Below, in pieces: positions 57,173 through 64,000 of a DNA stretch of 64,000 nucleotides; the first letter of the stretch is position 1; each line of letters opens with the position of its first letter. Source of the stretch: Pseudomonas putida (GTDB lineage: Bacteria; Pseudomonadota; Gammaproteobacteria; Pseudomonadales; Pseudomonadaceae). Under the pieces are notes generated by a model. The model had not been told where the DNA came from, made no database searches, and saw nothing but the letters and a program-made list of their open reading frames with translations. Position numbers and translations under genes: made by a program. The stretch covers positions 307,086-371,085 of the forward strand of contig NZ_BSKJ01000006.1 in NCBI RefSeq assembly GCF_030159595.1, written 5' to 3'.

Positions 57173-58474
57173 TTATCTCCGGTTCGGGTTGAAGGTGCTC
57201 GGCAAGGTGGCCCAGCAACTATCGTAGTCGGCCTGCAATTGCGGGCATTCAAGGGCGTGCTGGCTCGGGCGCAGCACTTGGCTGGTCTCGAACATGAAAG
57301 CCATGGTGTTGTCGATCTTGTGCGGCGCCAGGTCGGCGGCAATGGCCTTTTCGCAGGTTTCGGCGTCGGGCCCATGGGCGCTCATCACGCCGTGCAACGA
57401 CGCGCCACCCGGCAGGAAACCTTCGGCCTTGGCATCGTAGGCACCACTGATAAGGCCCATGAACTCGTTCATCAGGTTGCGGTGGAACCACGGCGGACGG
57501 AAGGTGTTCTCGGCCACCATCCAGCGTGGCGGGAAGATCACGAAGTCCATGTTGGCCAGGCCATGCACGCTGGTGGGCGAAGTCAGCACGGTGAAAATGG
57601 ACGGGTCCGGGTGGTCGAAGCTGACGGTACCGATGGTGTTGAAGCGGCGCAGGTCATACTTGTACGGCACGTTGCTGCCATGCCAGGCCACCACATCCAA
57701 CGGCGAGTGTTGCAGTTCGCAGGCCCAGTGCTCACCCAGGAACTTCTGCACCAGTTGCACCGGCCCTTGGGCCTCTTCGTAGTGCGCCACCGGGGTGAGG
57801 AAGTCGCGCGGATTGGCCAGGCCGTTGCTGCCGATGGGGCCCAGTTCCGGAATGCGAAGCGGCGCACCGTGGTTTTCGGCGATATAGCCTCGGGCCTTGC
57901 CATCGAGCAGCTCGACGCGGAACTTCATGCCACGCGGGATCACCGCGATTTCCAGCGGTTCGACCTCCATCACACCCAGTTCGGTGGCAATGCGCAGGCG
58001 ACCTTGCTCCGGCACCAGCAGCAGCTCACCGTCGGCGTTGAAGAACACCCGCTCCATGGAACGGTTGGCGCGGTAGATGTAGATGCTCACGCCGGTCGGT
58101 TTTTCCGCCGCAGCGTTGGCCACCATCGGCAGCCAGCCCTCGATGAAGTCGGTCGGTTCAGCAGGAATCGGCTGCGGGCTCCAGCGCAGGCGGTTGGGGT
58201 TGATCCCACCCAGTGACCCGCTCAGTGGCTGGCGCGCCAGACGCTCGAAACGGGGGTGCAGTGCAGACGGGCGAATACGATAGAGCCAGGTGCGGCGCAG
58301 CTCGCTGCGGGCCATGGTGAACGCCGTGCCCGAGAGCAATTCGGCATACAGCCCGTAGGGCGCCTTCTGCGGCGAGTTCTGCCCGACCGGCAAAGCCCCA
58401 GGCAGCGCTTCGCTTGCAAACTCGTTGCCGAAGCCGCTGAGGTAGTGAAGGTCGGGTGAGGTGTCGCGATTCAT
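57173..58474 (-). CDS. hmgA: Homogentisate 1,2-dioxygenase
   Basis: HmgA opens the ring of homogentisate with Fe(II) and O2 to give 4-maleylacetoacetate, the central step of the pathway; mutants make brown pyomelanin. The 433-residue enzyme opens YLSGFGNEFASEALPGALPVGQNSP and carries the iron ligands in FPPRWMVAENTFRPPWFHRNLMNEFMGL (His and Glu) and LHGVMSAHGPDAETCEKA (His). It is the first gene of the operon and is divergent to hmgR, with a 17-bp palindrome between them. Confidence 0.97.
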   Translation of the reverse strand: MNRDTSPDLHYLSGFGNEFASEALPGALPVGQNSPQKAPYGLYAELLSGTAFTMARSELRRTWLYRIRPSALHPRFERLARQPLSGSLGGINPNRLRWSPQPIPAEPTDFIEGWLPMVANAAAEKPTGVSIYIYRANRSMERVFFNADGELLLVPEQGRLRIATELGVMEVEPLEIAVIPRGMKFRVELLDGKARGYIAENHGAPLRIPELGPIGSNGLANPRDFLTPVAHYEEAQGPVQLVQKFLGEHWACELQHSPLDVVAWHGSNVPYKYDLRRFNTIGTVSFDHPDPSIFTVLTSPTSVHGLANMDFVIFPPRWMVAENTFRPPWFHRNLMNEFMGLISGAYDAKAEGFLPGGASLHGVMSAHGPDAETCEKAIAADLAPHKIDNTMAFMFETSQVLRPSQHALECPQLQADYDSCWATLPSTFNPNRR

Positions 58475-58559
58475 CGATGCCTCCGGGCTCTGACCGAGCC
58501 GTTGCGGGCAGCTGGCTGCTGGCCCGGTGTGGGGTGGCAGCGCGTCTGCATTGTTTTTA

Positions 58560-58576
58560 TCGTAATCAGATTACGA
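58560..58576. promoter_or_regulatory. HmgR operator: perfect 17-bp palindrome
   Basis: TCGTAATC-A-GATTACGA. It lies 86 bp upstream of hmgA and 73 bp upstream of hmgR. P. putida HmgR has been reported to bind a 17-bp palindrome in this promoter. A further half-site CGTAAT follows at 58581. Confidence 0.85.
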
Positions 58577-58648
58577 ATAACGTAATTTGCTCCGCGCTTG
58601 GCGTCAAGCTATAAAGGCCCGACTTGAAGAATCCGGAAGCCGATGTTC

Positions 58649-59431
58649 ATGACCAAAGCCAGCTCCCCCGCCGACAACGGCAAGCAGAAAGTCCGCTCGG
58701 CGGAGGTCGGCACCGACATCCTGAAGGCGCTTGCAGAGCTCTCCCCTTCCACTTCGCTGTCACGCTTGGCGGAACATGTGCAAATGCCGGCGAGCAAGGT
58801 GCACCGTTACCTGCAGGCGTTGATTGCCAGCGGCTTCGCGGAGCAAGACAGCGCCACCAACCATTACGGCCTGGGGCGCGAAGCCTTGCGGGTGGGATTG
58901 GCAGCACTGGGCAGCATCGATGTGTTGAAGATTGCCGCGCTGCCGCTGTCTCAACTGCGCGACGAACTGAACGAGAGCTGCTTCATTGCCGTGTGGGGTA
59001 ACCAGGGCGCGACCGTGGTCAGCATTGAACCGGCGGTACGTGCGGTCACCGTGGTCACGCAAATCGGCTCGGTGCTACCGCTGCTCACCTCGTCTACCGG
59101 CCTGGTGTTCGCCGCTTACCTGCCCGAGCGCGAGACCGTGGAATTGCGTGACCGCGAGCTGGCCGCCCTGCAGCACAACGCCAATGATTACCAAGCCGTG
59201 CTGGCCGGCATTCGAGAACGTGGCCTGCACCATGTACACGGCTTGCTGATGCCTGGGGTAGATGCGCTGTCTGCCCCGGTGTTCAATGCCATGGGGCAAG
59301 TCGCTGCGGTGATGACCGTGGTCGGGCCAACGTCGATTTTCCATGCCGACGAGCGTGGCCCGGCAGCACAACGGCTACTGGCGGCAGCGCAGGAAGCCAG
59401 CTGGCGCATGGGCTACTCGCCCGCCGACTGA
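58649..59431 (+). CDS. hmgR: IclR-type repressor of the homogentisate operon HmgR
   Basis: HmgR represses the hmg genes until homogentisate binds. The 260-residue product has an IclR winged helix (residues about 18-75: ILKALAELSPSTSLSRLAEHVQMPASKVHRYLQALIASGF) and a GAF-like effector domain with GNQGATVVSIEPAVRAVTVVTQIGSVLPLLTSSTGLVFAAYLP. The ATG at 58649 lies 9 bases from GGAAG; the ATG at 58643 is only 3 bases away and less likely. It is divergent to hmgA with a palindrome between. Confidence 0.93.
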   Translation: MTKASSPADNGKQKVRSAEVGTDILKALAELSPSTSLSRLAEHVQMPASKVHRYLQALIASGFAEQDSATNHYGLGREALRVGLAALGSIDVLKIAALPLSQLRDELNESCFIAVWGNQGATVVSIEPAVRAVTVVTQIGSVLPLLTSSTGLVFAAYLPERETVELRDRELAALQHNANDYQAVLAGIRERGLHHVHGLLMPGVDALSAPVFNAMGQVAAVMTVVGPTSIFHADERGPAAQRLLAAAQEASWRMGYSPAD

Positions 59432-59439
59432 GTGCCTGC

Positions 59440-59611
59440 GGCACTATTGCCCGCTACGTAAAGGTGAATGTCATAAGCGGCTATTTTTCCCACAGGATCA
59501 AGCGCTTATTCTTAACTCACTGGCCGGCATGAAGGGCACTCCCCCCGCCTTTCAGGCCTGCGAGGTTTCACCGACGTAGATTTTGAAGCTCCTTGATCTG
59601 ACGTCTCGATT
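59440..59611 (+). other. Untranslated region after hmgR, possible small RNA
   Basis: About 180 bp separate the hmgR stop and the next terminator, longer than a plain 3' end needs. I see no convincing ORF and no REP. A weak -10-like TATTCT is at 59507 with no good -35. It could be a long 3' UTR or a short RNA gene; the data do not decide. Confidence 0.35.
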
Positions 59612-59643
59612 GGCCGCTGCGGCTTGCAGCGGCCTTTTTTTTT
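59612..59643 (+). terminator. Strong rho-independent terminator downstream of hmgR
   Basis: GGCCGCTGC and GCAGCGGCC form a perfect 9-bp stem around GGCTT, followed by nine T residues: the strongest terminator of the window, 181 bp after the hmgR stop. Confidence 0.93.
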
Positions 59644-59682
59644 ACCCTGAAAAATTCATTCGCCGGTACAGGTAATACAAAT

Positions 59683-60597
59683 TCAGTTCAGCGAGTACTT
59701 TTGCAGGTTGGCCATCATCTGCTGCAACGCCTGCAAGCTGTCCTGCGGGTGCACCGCCCCCTCAAAATCACCAATCCTCGCCCAGTTCTCCGCCACCTGC
59801 TCCGGGGTAAAGCCTTCACGCGGATCAAAGCCCACCCCCAGGCTGCGCTCCCAGCGCACTTTGCCCACCCAGCCGCCACCCACCTCGAACAATTCCCCTG
59901 TGCCCTGGCACTGCTCGCTCCCCAAATACACCACCAGCGGGCTGACCAGTTCGGGTTTGAGCCGCTCGAATACCTGAGGCGGAATCAGCCCTTCGGTCAT
60001 GCGGGTGCCGCCGGTAGGTGCTATGGCATTGACCAGGATGCCGTGCTTGCGCCCTTCGATCGCCAGGGTCCGGGTCAACCCGTACAGACCCAGCTTGGCC
60101 ATGCCGTAGTTGGCCTGGCCGAAGTTGCCGTAGATGCCAGAGGTAGAAGCGGTGAAAATCACCCGCCCCCAGTTCTGTTCGCGCAGGTGTGGCCAAGCGG
60201 CCCGGGTGACCTTGAAGGCCCCTTCCACATGCACCTGGTAAACCTGCTCCCAGTCGCTGTCGTCCATCTTGTGGAAGGTCTTGTCACGCAGGATGCCGGC
60301 ATTGTTCACCAGCACATCGACCCGGCCAAAGCTGTCCAGGGCCTGCTCGACGATATGTGCCCCCTGGCTGACCGAGTCATGGTTGGCGATGGCAACGCCG
60401 CCGCCGGCGCGGATTTCCTCCACGACCCGGTCAGCGGCCGAGGCGTTGGCACCTTCACCATGGGTAGAGCCGCCGAGATCGTTGACAACGACTTTGGCAC
60501 CACGAGCGGCGAACAGCAGCGCATGGGCACGTCCCAAGCCACCGCCGGCCCCGGTGACGATCACCACGCGATCTTGCAGACGGACAGGCTCGCTCAT
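59683..60597 (-). CDS. SDR, (3R)-hydroxyacyl-CoA dehydrogenase-like
   Basis: This 304-residue protein is close to the SDR domain of peroxisomal multifunctional enzyme type 2: VVIVTGAGGGLGRAHALLFAARGAKVVVNDLGGSTHGEG (NAD motif and the Asp of NDLGG that favours NAD+), then NNAGILRDKTFHKM, and the catalytic YGMAK with upstream Ser in TASTSGIYGN. The C-terminal LFEVGGGWVGKVRWERSLG extension is also found in that group. The ATG at 60597 lies 8 bases from GGAG. It likely works on acyl-CoA intermediates; the pathway is not shown. Confidence 0.88.
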   Translation of the reverse strand: MSEPVRLQDRVVIVTGAGGGLGRAHALLFAARGAKVVVNDLGGSTHGEGANASAADRVVEEIRAGGGVAIANHDSVSQGAHIVEQALDSFGRVDVLVNNAGILRDKTFHKMDDSDWEQVYQVHVEGAFKVTRAAWPHLREQNWGRVIFTASTSGIYGNFGQANYGMAKLGLYGLTRTLAIEGRKHGILVNAIAPTGGTRMTEGLIPPQVFERLKPELVSPLVVYLGSEQCQGTGELFEVGGGWVGKVRWERSLGVGFDPREGFTPEQVAENWARIGDFEGAVHPQDSLQALQQMMANLQKYSLN

Positions 60598-60711
60598 GCT
60601 CATGGCTCCAGGCAGGTTCAGGTCAGCCAAGTGTCCGCCGCCAGCGGCAGGCAGACAATCAAGCTCACGCAGGCTGAATGCCTGGCAATAACGCAGGGAG
60701 ATGAGGCCCGC

Positions 60712-61617
60712 TCAGGACCACGCCACCTTCTGTGGAGAGTAGCTCAGCGGCTGCTCACGAAAGGCCAGGTAATGGCGTAGCACCTGCATCGGCGCTTCGG
60801 TGTGCGGGTAATGGCCGATGCCCTGCAACTGCACGGTGTCCGGCTCCGGCACCAGTTGTCGGTAACGCTCCAGCATGTGCCCGCCGGAAAGCGGGTCGAC
60901 CACGCCATTGATGAAGCGCAGTGGCACGCCATTGCGCTGCATCGCCCCGACCCAGCGTTCGCGGTGCAACCTGCGCTCGGGCATATAGCCCACCAGCTTG
61001 TGCAGGATGCGCGTGCCCCGGTTGGCGGCGATCAGGCTCCAGAAGTCATCCAGGGCACTTTCGCTGGGGTGGGTACAGGGGCCGTAGACCTGGGTCACGT
61101 TGCGCACCAGGTCGTCACGCCCGAACGAGCGCCCGACCAGCCAGCCGAACCGGCTAAGCAGCAGTTTCTGGATCAGCAGCATGCGGCAGCTTTCGGGGAA
61201 CAGGCCGCTGTTGAGGAACACGCAGCTGGCTATGTCGGCACGCTGTTCGTGGTGCCGCGCCAGCAACTCCTGGGCCACGCTGCCACCGTAGTCGTGGGCC
61301 AGCAGATGCACGGGCTGGTCGACCTGCAAATGGCCGAGCAAGGCCTGCTGCAAGTCCGCTTGCTCCATCAGGCTGTAGGCGTGATCGACCGGTTTGGCCG
61401 AATCGCCAAAACCGAGCATGTCGCAAGCGATCACCCGGAAGCGTTGCGTCAAAGGCCCCCACAAGTAGTGCCAGTCCCAGCTGGCAGTGGGGAAGCCGTG
61501 TAACAGAAGCAGGGGCTCTCCTTGCCCTGCGGTCCAGTAGCGGATGCTCTGGCCCCGGAAGTTGAAGCTTTGTCCCCGGGTACGCCAGACGCTCAATGGA
61601 ATTTCGGCCATAGGCAT
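60712..61617 (-). CDS. Alpha/beta hydrolase with Asp-type nucleophile elbow
   Basis: This 301-residue hydrolase has the oxyanion region LLLHGFPTASWDWHYLW and a nucleophile elbow LLAHDYGGSVAQ, so the nucleophile is Asp, as in epoxide hydrolases and dehalogenases, and not Ser. The acid GVVDPLSGG and the base GIGHYPHTEAP are in the usual places. The cap region between is helical. The substrate is unknown. The ATG at 61617 (MPMAEIPL) follows AGG at 9 bases; 61611 is an alternative. A palindrome lies 68-81 bases upstream. It is 114 bp after the SDR gene's start, on the same strand. Confidence 0.82.
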   Translation of the reverse strand: MPMAEIPLSVWRTRGQSFNFRGQSIRYWTAGQGEPLLLLHGFPTASWDWHYLWGPLTQRFRVIACDMLGFGDSAKPVDHAYSLMEQADLQQALLGHLQVDQPVHLLAHDYGGSVAQELLARHHEQRADIASCVFLNSGLFPESCRMLLIQKLLLSRFGWLVGRSFGRDDLVRNVTQVYGPCTHPSESALDDFWSLIAANRGTRILHKLVGYMPERRLHRERWVGAMQRNGVPLRFINGVVDPLSGGHMLERYRQLVPEPDTVQLQGIGHYPHTEAPMQVLRHYLAFREQPLSYSPQKVAWS

Positions 61618-61684
61618 CAGAAGTAACCTGGTGAAATGATAGGGACGGGATAGGGCAAGGCTGCGGTCATTGCATGTCACCTCG

Positions 61685-61698
61685 GCACATACATGTGC
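61685..61698. promoter_or_regulatory. Palindrome upstream of the alpha/beta hydrolase
   Basis: GCACAT-AC-ATGTGC, a perfect 14-bp inverted repeat, 67 bp upstream of the hydrolase start. Operator candidate with no known regulator in the window. Confidence 0.4.
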
Positions 61699-61793
61699 TC
61701 TCTATGTCGAGGCAAAGTCTAGCCAGCAGCCCAATGGCTGGAACTTGCGTTGCCAGCCAGCTTGATGACTGTGCGAGTCAGTGGCACGAACGG

Positions 61794-62480
61794 TCAGAGC
61801 AACAGGGCCAGCAACGGTGCCGCGAACAGGTTCAGCAGGCCGGTCAGCACCATGACCAGACCGGCCACCGAGCCTTCCTCGCGGCCCACCTCCTGTGCCC
61901 GGCTGACCCCGGCACCATGCGCACCTACGCCAAACAGCGCGCCCCGTGCCAACGGCGTGCGCAACGGCAACCAACGCAGCAGCACGCCGCCGAACATGGC
62001 GCCGAGCACGCCGGTGAACATCACGAATACCGCTGTCAGCTCTGGCACGCCTCCCAGGTCATGGGCCAACGGCATGGCAAACGGCGTGGTGATCGAACGT
62101 GGCACCAGTGACAGGCTGGTCGCACTGTCCAGCGCCAGCAGGTGCGCCAGCCCCCAGGAACTGGCGATCGAGGCACTGCTACCGGCGACCATGCCCACCA
62201 TCAGTGCCGGCCAGTGGCGCGCCAGCATCGCCCGCTGCTGCCAGATAGGTACCGCGAAGGCTACGGTCACCGGGCCGAGCACGCTCATCAACCAGTGGGT
62301 GTTGCGCGCATACTCGGCATAGGCGGTGTGCAGCGGCACCGCTACCGCCAGCAGCAGTACCGGTACCAGGATCAACGGCGACAACAGGTAACGCCCGCTG
62401 CGCCGGTACAGCCAGCGGCTGCCCAAGTAGGCCAGCAAGGTCAGCGCCAGCCAGAACAGCGGCATGGGTTCAAGGCTCAT
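61794..62480 (-). CDS. lrgB: LrgB/CidB-family membrane protein
   Basis: This 228-residue inner-membrane protein has about seven to eight helices and the family features RSITTPFAMPLAHDLGGVPELTAVFVMFTGVLGAMFG and GVGAHGAGVSRAQEVGREEGSVAGLVM, typical of LrgB/YohK. LrgB works with LrgA in a holin-like pair linked to murein hydrolase activity or to pyruvate and related uptake; which applies in pseudomonads is unsettled. Its start overlaps the end of lrgA by 11 bases. Confidence 0.9.
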   Translation of the reverse strand: MSLEPMPLFWLALTLLAYLGSRWLYRRSGRYLLSPLILVPVLLLAVAVPLHTAYAEYARNTHWLMSVLGPVTVAFAVPIWQQRAMLARHWPALMVGMVAGSSASIASSWGLAHLLALDSATSLSLVPRSITTPFAMPLAHDLGGVPELTAVFVMFTGVLGAMFGGVLLRWLPLRTPLARGALFGVGAHGAGVSRAQEVGREEGSVAGLVMVLTGLLNLFAAPLLALLL

Positions 62481-62856
62481 GGCGCAGCCTCCAGCGGCAC
62501 ACCAGTTCCACGGTGAGTGCGGTCACGACCATCACCATCAACGTGCTCACGGCGATCACCAGCAAGATGCGCCAGCCCTCGTCACGGATCAGCGAGCCGT
62601 AGTCCAGCAGGCTCATCAGCGCCGGAATGAAGAACAGCAGCATCTCGGCCATCAGCCAGCCGGCACCCCGCTGCAGCATGGCCGGCTTGAGCACACCGGA
62701 TGCGAACAGTATCAACAGCAATGCCAGGCCCATCACACCCCCGGGAATCGGCCAGCCCAGCCAGCTGGCAAGCTCGCCGCCAAGCAGGAACAGGGCACAA
62801 AGAATCGCCAACTCGACGAGCAGACGCAGGGCTTTTTTCAACAACGCGGGTTTCAT
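62470..62856 (-). CDS. lrgA: LrgA/CidA holin-like membrane protein
   Basis: This 128-residue protein has four helices (residues about 9-27, 33-50, 62-83 and 91-115) and the LrgA landmarks GELASWLGWPIPGGVMGLALLLILFASG and AEMLLFFIPALMSLLDYGSLIRDEGW. Paired with LrgB it forms a small operon, transcribed away from a LysR gene whose start lies 97 bp upstream. LysR regulators (CidR type) commonly control such pairs. Confidence 0.9.
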   Translation of the reverse strand: MKPALLKKALRLLVELAILCALFLLGGELASWLGWPIPGGVMGLALLLILFASGVLKPAMLQRGAGWLMAEMLLFFIPALMSLLDYGSLIRDEGWRILLVIAVSTLMVMVVTALTVELVCRWRLRHEP

Positions 62857-62929
62857 GGTGGGGTTCCTCGACAGGCCCTCATTTTAAGATTCGACTGCCT
62901 AGGCCAGAAGCGAATTGTTAGACTGGCCG

Positions 62930-62943
62930 CCATTCCAGAATGG
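62930..62943. promoter_or_regulatory. Palindrome near the LysR start facing lrgAB
   Basis: CCATTC-CA-GAATGG is a perfect 14-bp inverted repeat 10 bp upstream of the LysR start codon and 74 bp upstream of lrgA, in the shared divergent gap. Confidence 0.5.
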
Positions 62944-62953
62944 AATTCAGAGC

Positions 62954-63847
62954 ATGGAATTCAAACAGCTGCGCAGTTTCATCGAAGTGGTCCACCGCGG
63001 AGGTTTTACCCCGGCGGCGCAAACCCTGCACATCAGTCAATCCGCCGTGAGCAAGCAGGTGGCGCAGCTGGAGCAAGATGTGGGCCAGCCACTTCTGGAG
63101 CGCCAGGCCTCGCAGCTGCACCTGACGGCTGCCGGGCGTATTGTGCTGGAGCGTGGCGAGGCCCTGCTGCGCCAGCGTCAGGCACTGCTGAACGAGCTGG
63201 ACGACCTCAGCCAGATGGAGCGTGGCGAGTTGCGCCTGGGCTTGCCGATGCTGGGCAGTGACGCCTTGTTCGCCGGTCTGTTCGCCGAGTATCGGCGGCG
63301 TCACCCGAACATTGCGATCCAGTTGCTCGAAGGCGGCAGCCGCAGCGTCGAACAGGCGGTCAGGAGTGGTGAACTGGAACTGGGCGGCAGCCTGACACCC
63401 AATGACGACACGTTCGACTACCAGCCATTCTGCAACGAGCCACTGGATGCCCTGCTGCCAGCTGGCCATGCCTTGGCGGGCCTGGACGGGGTGGACCTGG
63501 GGCAACTGGCCGATACGCCGTTTCTGCTGTATCAACGCAGTTTTGTGCTTAATGACCGGTTACTGAAGGCGTGCCAGCAGCAAGGGTTCACCCCGAAGGA
63601 AGGCGGCCGCAGTGGCCAGGCGGACTTTTTGGCGGCGTTGGTGGCGGCAGGCCAGGGCGTGGTGTTGCTGCCCCGTGTGGTGGCAAAAGCGCTGGAGCGC
63701 CCTGGGGTGGTGCGTTTGCCGCTACGTTCGCCGGCGGATTTGCGCTGGGACATCGCCTTTATCTGGCGGCGTGGCGCCTACCTGTCACGGGCGGCGCAGG
63801 CGTGGTTGGCCTTGTTGCGCGAGTGGCCGGTACCTGGCAGCAAGTAA
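62954..63847 (+). CDS. LysR-type regulator divergent to lrgAB
   Basis: This 297-residue LysR protein has the N-terminal helix-turn-helix MEFKQLRSFIEVVHRGGFTPAAQTLHISQSAVSKQVAQLEQDVGQPLLER (see residues 1-50) and a CynR-like effector domain with ELELGGSLTPNDDTFDYQPF. The ATG at 62954 is chosen to match the family N terminus; a 13-residue upstream extension exists without support. Position and the palindrome in the gap suggest it regulates lrgAB. Ligand unknown. Confidence 0.9.
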   Translation: MEFKQLRSFIEVVHRGGFTPAAQTLHISQSAVSKQVAQLEQDVGQPLLERQASQLHLTAAGRIVLERGEALLRQRQALLNELDDLSQMERGELRLGLPMLGSDALFAGLFAEYRRRHPNIAIQLLEGGSRSVEQAVRSGELELGGSLTPNDDTFDYQPFCNEPLDALLPAGHALAGLDGVDLGQLADTPFLLYQRSFVLNDRLLKACQQQGFTPKEGGRSGQADFLAALVAAGQGVVLLPRVVAKALERPGVVRLPLRSPADLRWDIAFIWRRGAYLSRAAQAWLALLREWPVPGSK

Positions 63848-63863
63848 TGAATTGGCCTTGCTG

Positions 63864-63934
63864 GCCTCTTCGCGGGTAAACCCGCTCCCACAGGTACTGC
63901 ACACGGCTTAAAGCTGTGCTGTCCCTGTGGGAGA
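63864..63934. repeat. REP pair after the LysR gene
   Basis: GGCCTCTTCGCGGGTAAACC followed by CGCTCCCACAGG (63864-63895) faces a shorter opposite remnant CCTGTGGGAG (63924-63933) across a hairpin CACGGCTTAAAGCTGTG-like centre. It ends the LysR transcript. Nothing recognisable follows to the window end. Confidence 0.75.
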
Positions 63935-64000
63935 TTCTATGGTTTTCAGCAAGCTGTTTTGACACCTTTGGTGATGTATTCGTCCTGATTTTTCATCAGG

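Noticed and set aside
63950..64000. Terminator or gene start at the right edge
   Set aside because: Short CCTGAT/ATCAGG arms are visible at the end but the window stops before any frame or T-run can be judged.

Overview
The window is a gene-dense, GC-rich chromosomal segment from a fluorescent pseudomonad, most likely Pseudomonas putida or a close relative. The main evidence is a complete alginate operon in the order algD-alg8-44-K-E-G-X-L-I-J-F-A, a homogentisate pathway in the order hmgA-fahA-maiA with a divergent IclR-type hmgR, and many short REP palindromes (core GCGGGC/T-AA-GCCCGC with flanking CTCCCACAGG) of the kind abundant in P. putida. I see no tRNA, rRNA, CRISPR array, insertion sequence or prophage gene. 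The first gene is cut by the left edge.

Left part (1-7.2 kb): the 3' end of a carboxylesterase, the RNA helicase rhlB, the molybdopterin genes moaC-moaD-moaE (minus strand), a PIN-PhoH ATPase, a secreted NodB-fold protein that lacks the usual catalytic Asp pair, and yaaA. A leader region of about 800 bp (7.2-8.0 kb) follows. It has an AlgU-type promoter candidate, a repeated GGTGAAACC element and a 27-codon ORF ending against the algD ribosome binding site. The alginate operon fills 8.0-24.1 kb: precursor synthesis (AlgD, AlgA), polymerisation (Alg8, Alg44 with its PilZ domain), periplasmic scaffold and modification (AlgK, G, X, L), export (AlgE) and O-acetylation (AlgI, J, F, X). It ends at a strong terminator.

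Middle part (24-41.3 kb): an orphan membrane protein, an SDR, two separate tripartite efflux operons each next to a LysR gene (an EmrAB/OprM type and an AaeXAB/FUSC type), a universal stress protein, a PrlF-YhaV toxin-antitoxin pair with a large inverted repeat in front, a 2-hydroxyacid dehydrogenase, and an EamA exporter facing an AraC regulator.

Right part (41.4-64 kb): two iron-uptake regulatory loci set back to back around a shared Fur-box region. One runs DUF3649-PepSY-DUF3325-sigma-FecR-TonB receptor (minus), the other fecI-fecR-fecA (plus). Then come an HPF-like ribosome factor, psiE, a yebG gene with a perfect LexA box, a Leu/Glu-type dehydrogenase, a SirB1-family gene, the homogentisate cluster, a possible small RNA before a strong terminator, an acyl-CoA-type SDR, an alpha/beta hydrolase with an Asp nucleophile motif, and lrgAB facing a LysR gene.

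Most of this is recognisable Pseudomonas biology. I did not find a large wholly new system. The best candidates for something undescribed are the algD leader elements, the twin LysR operator, the degenerate NodB protein, the unassigned RNA-like region after hmgR, and an apparent synteny junction at a REP pair near 41.3 kb.
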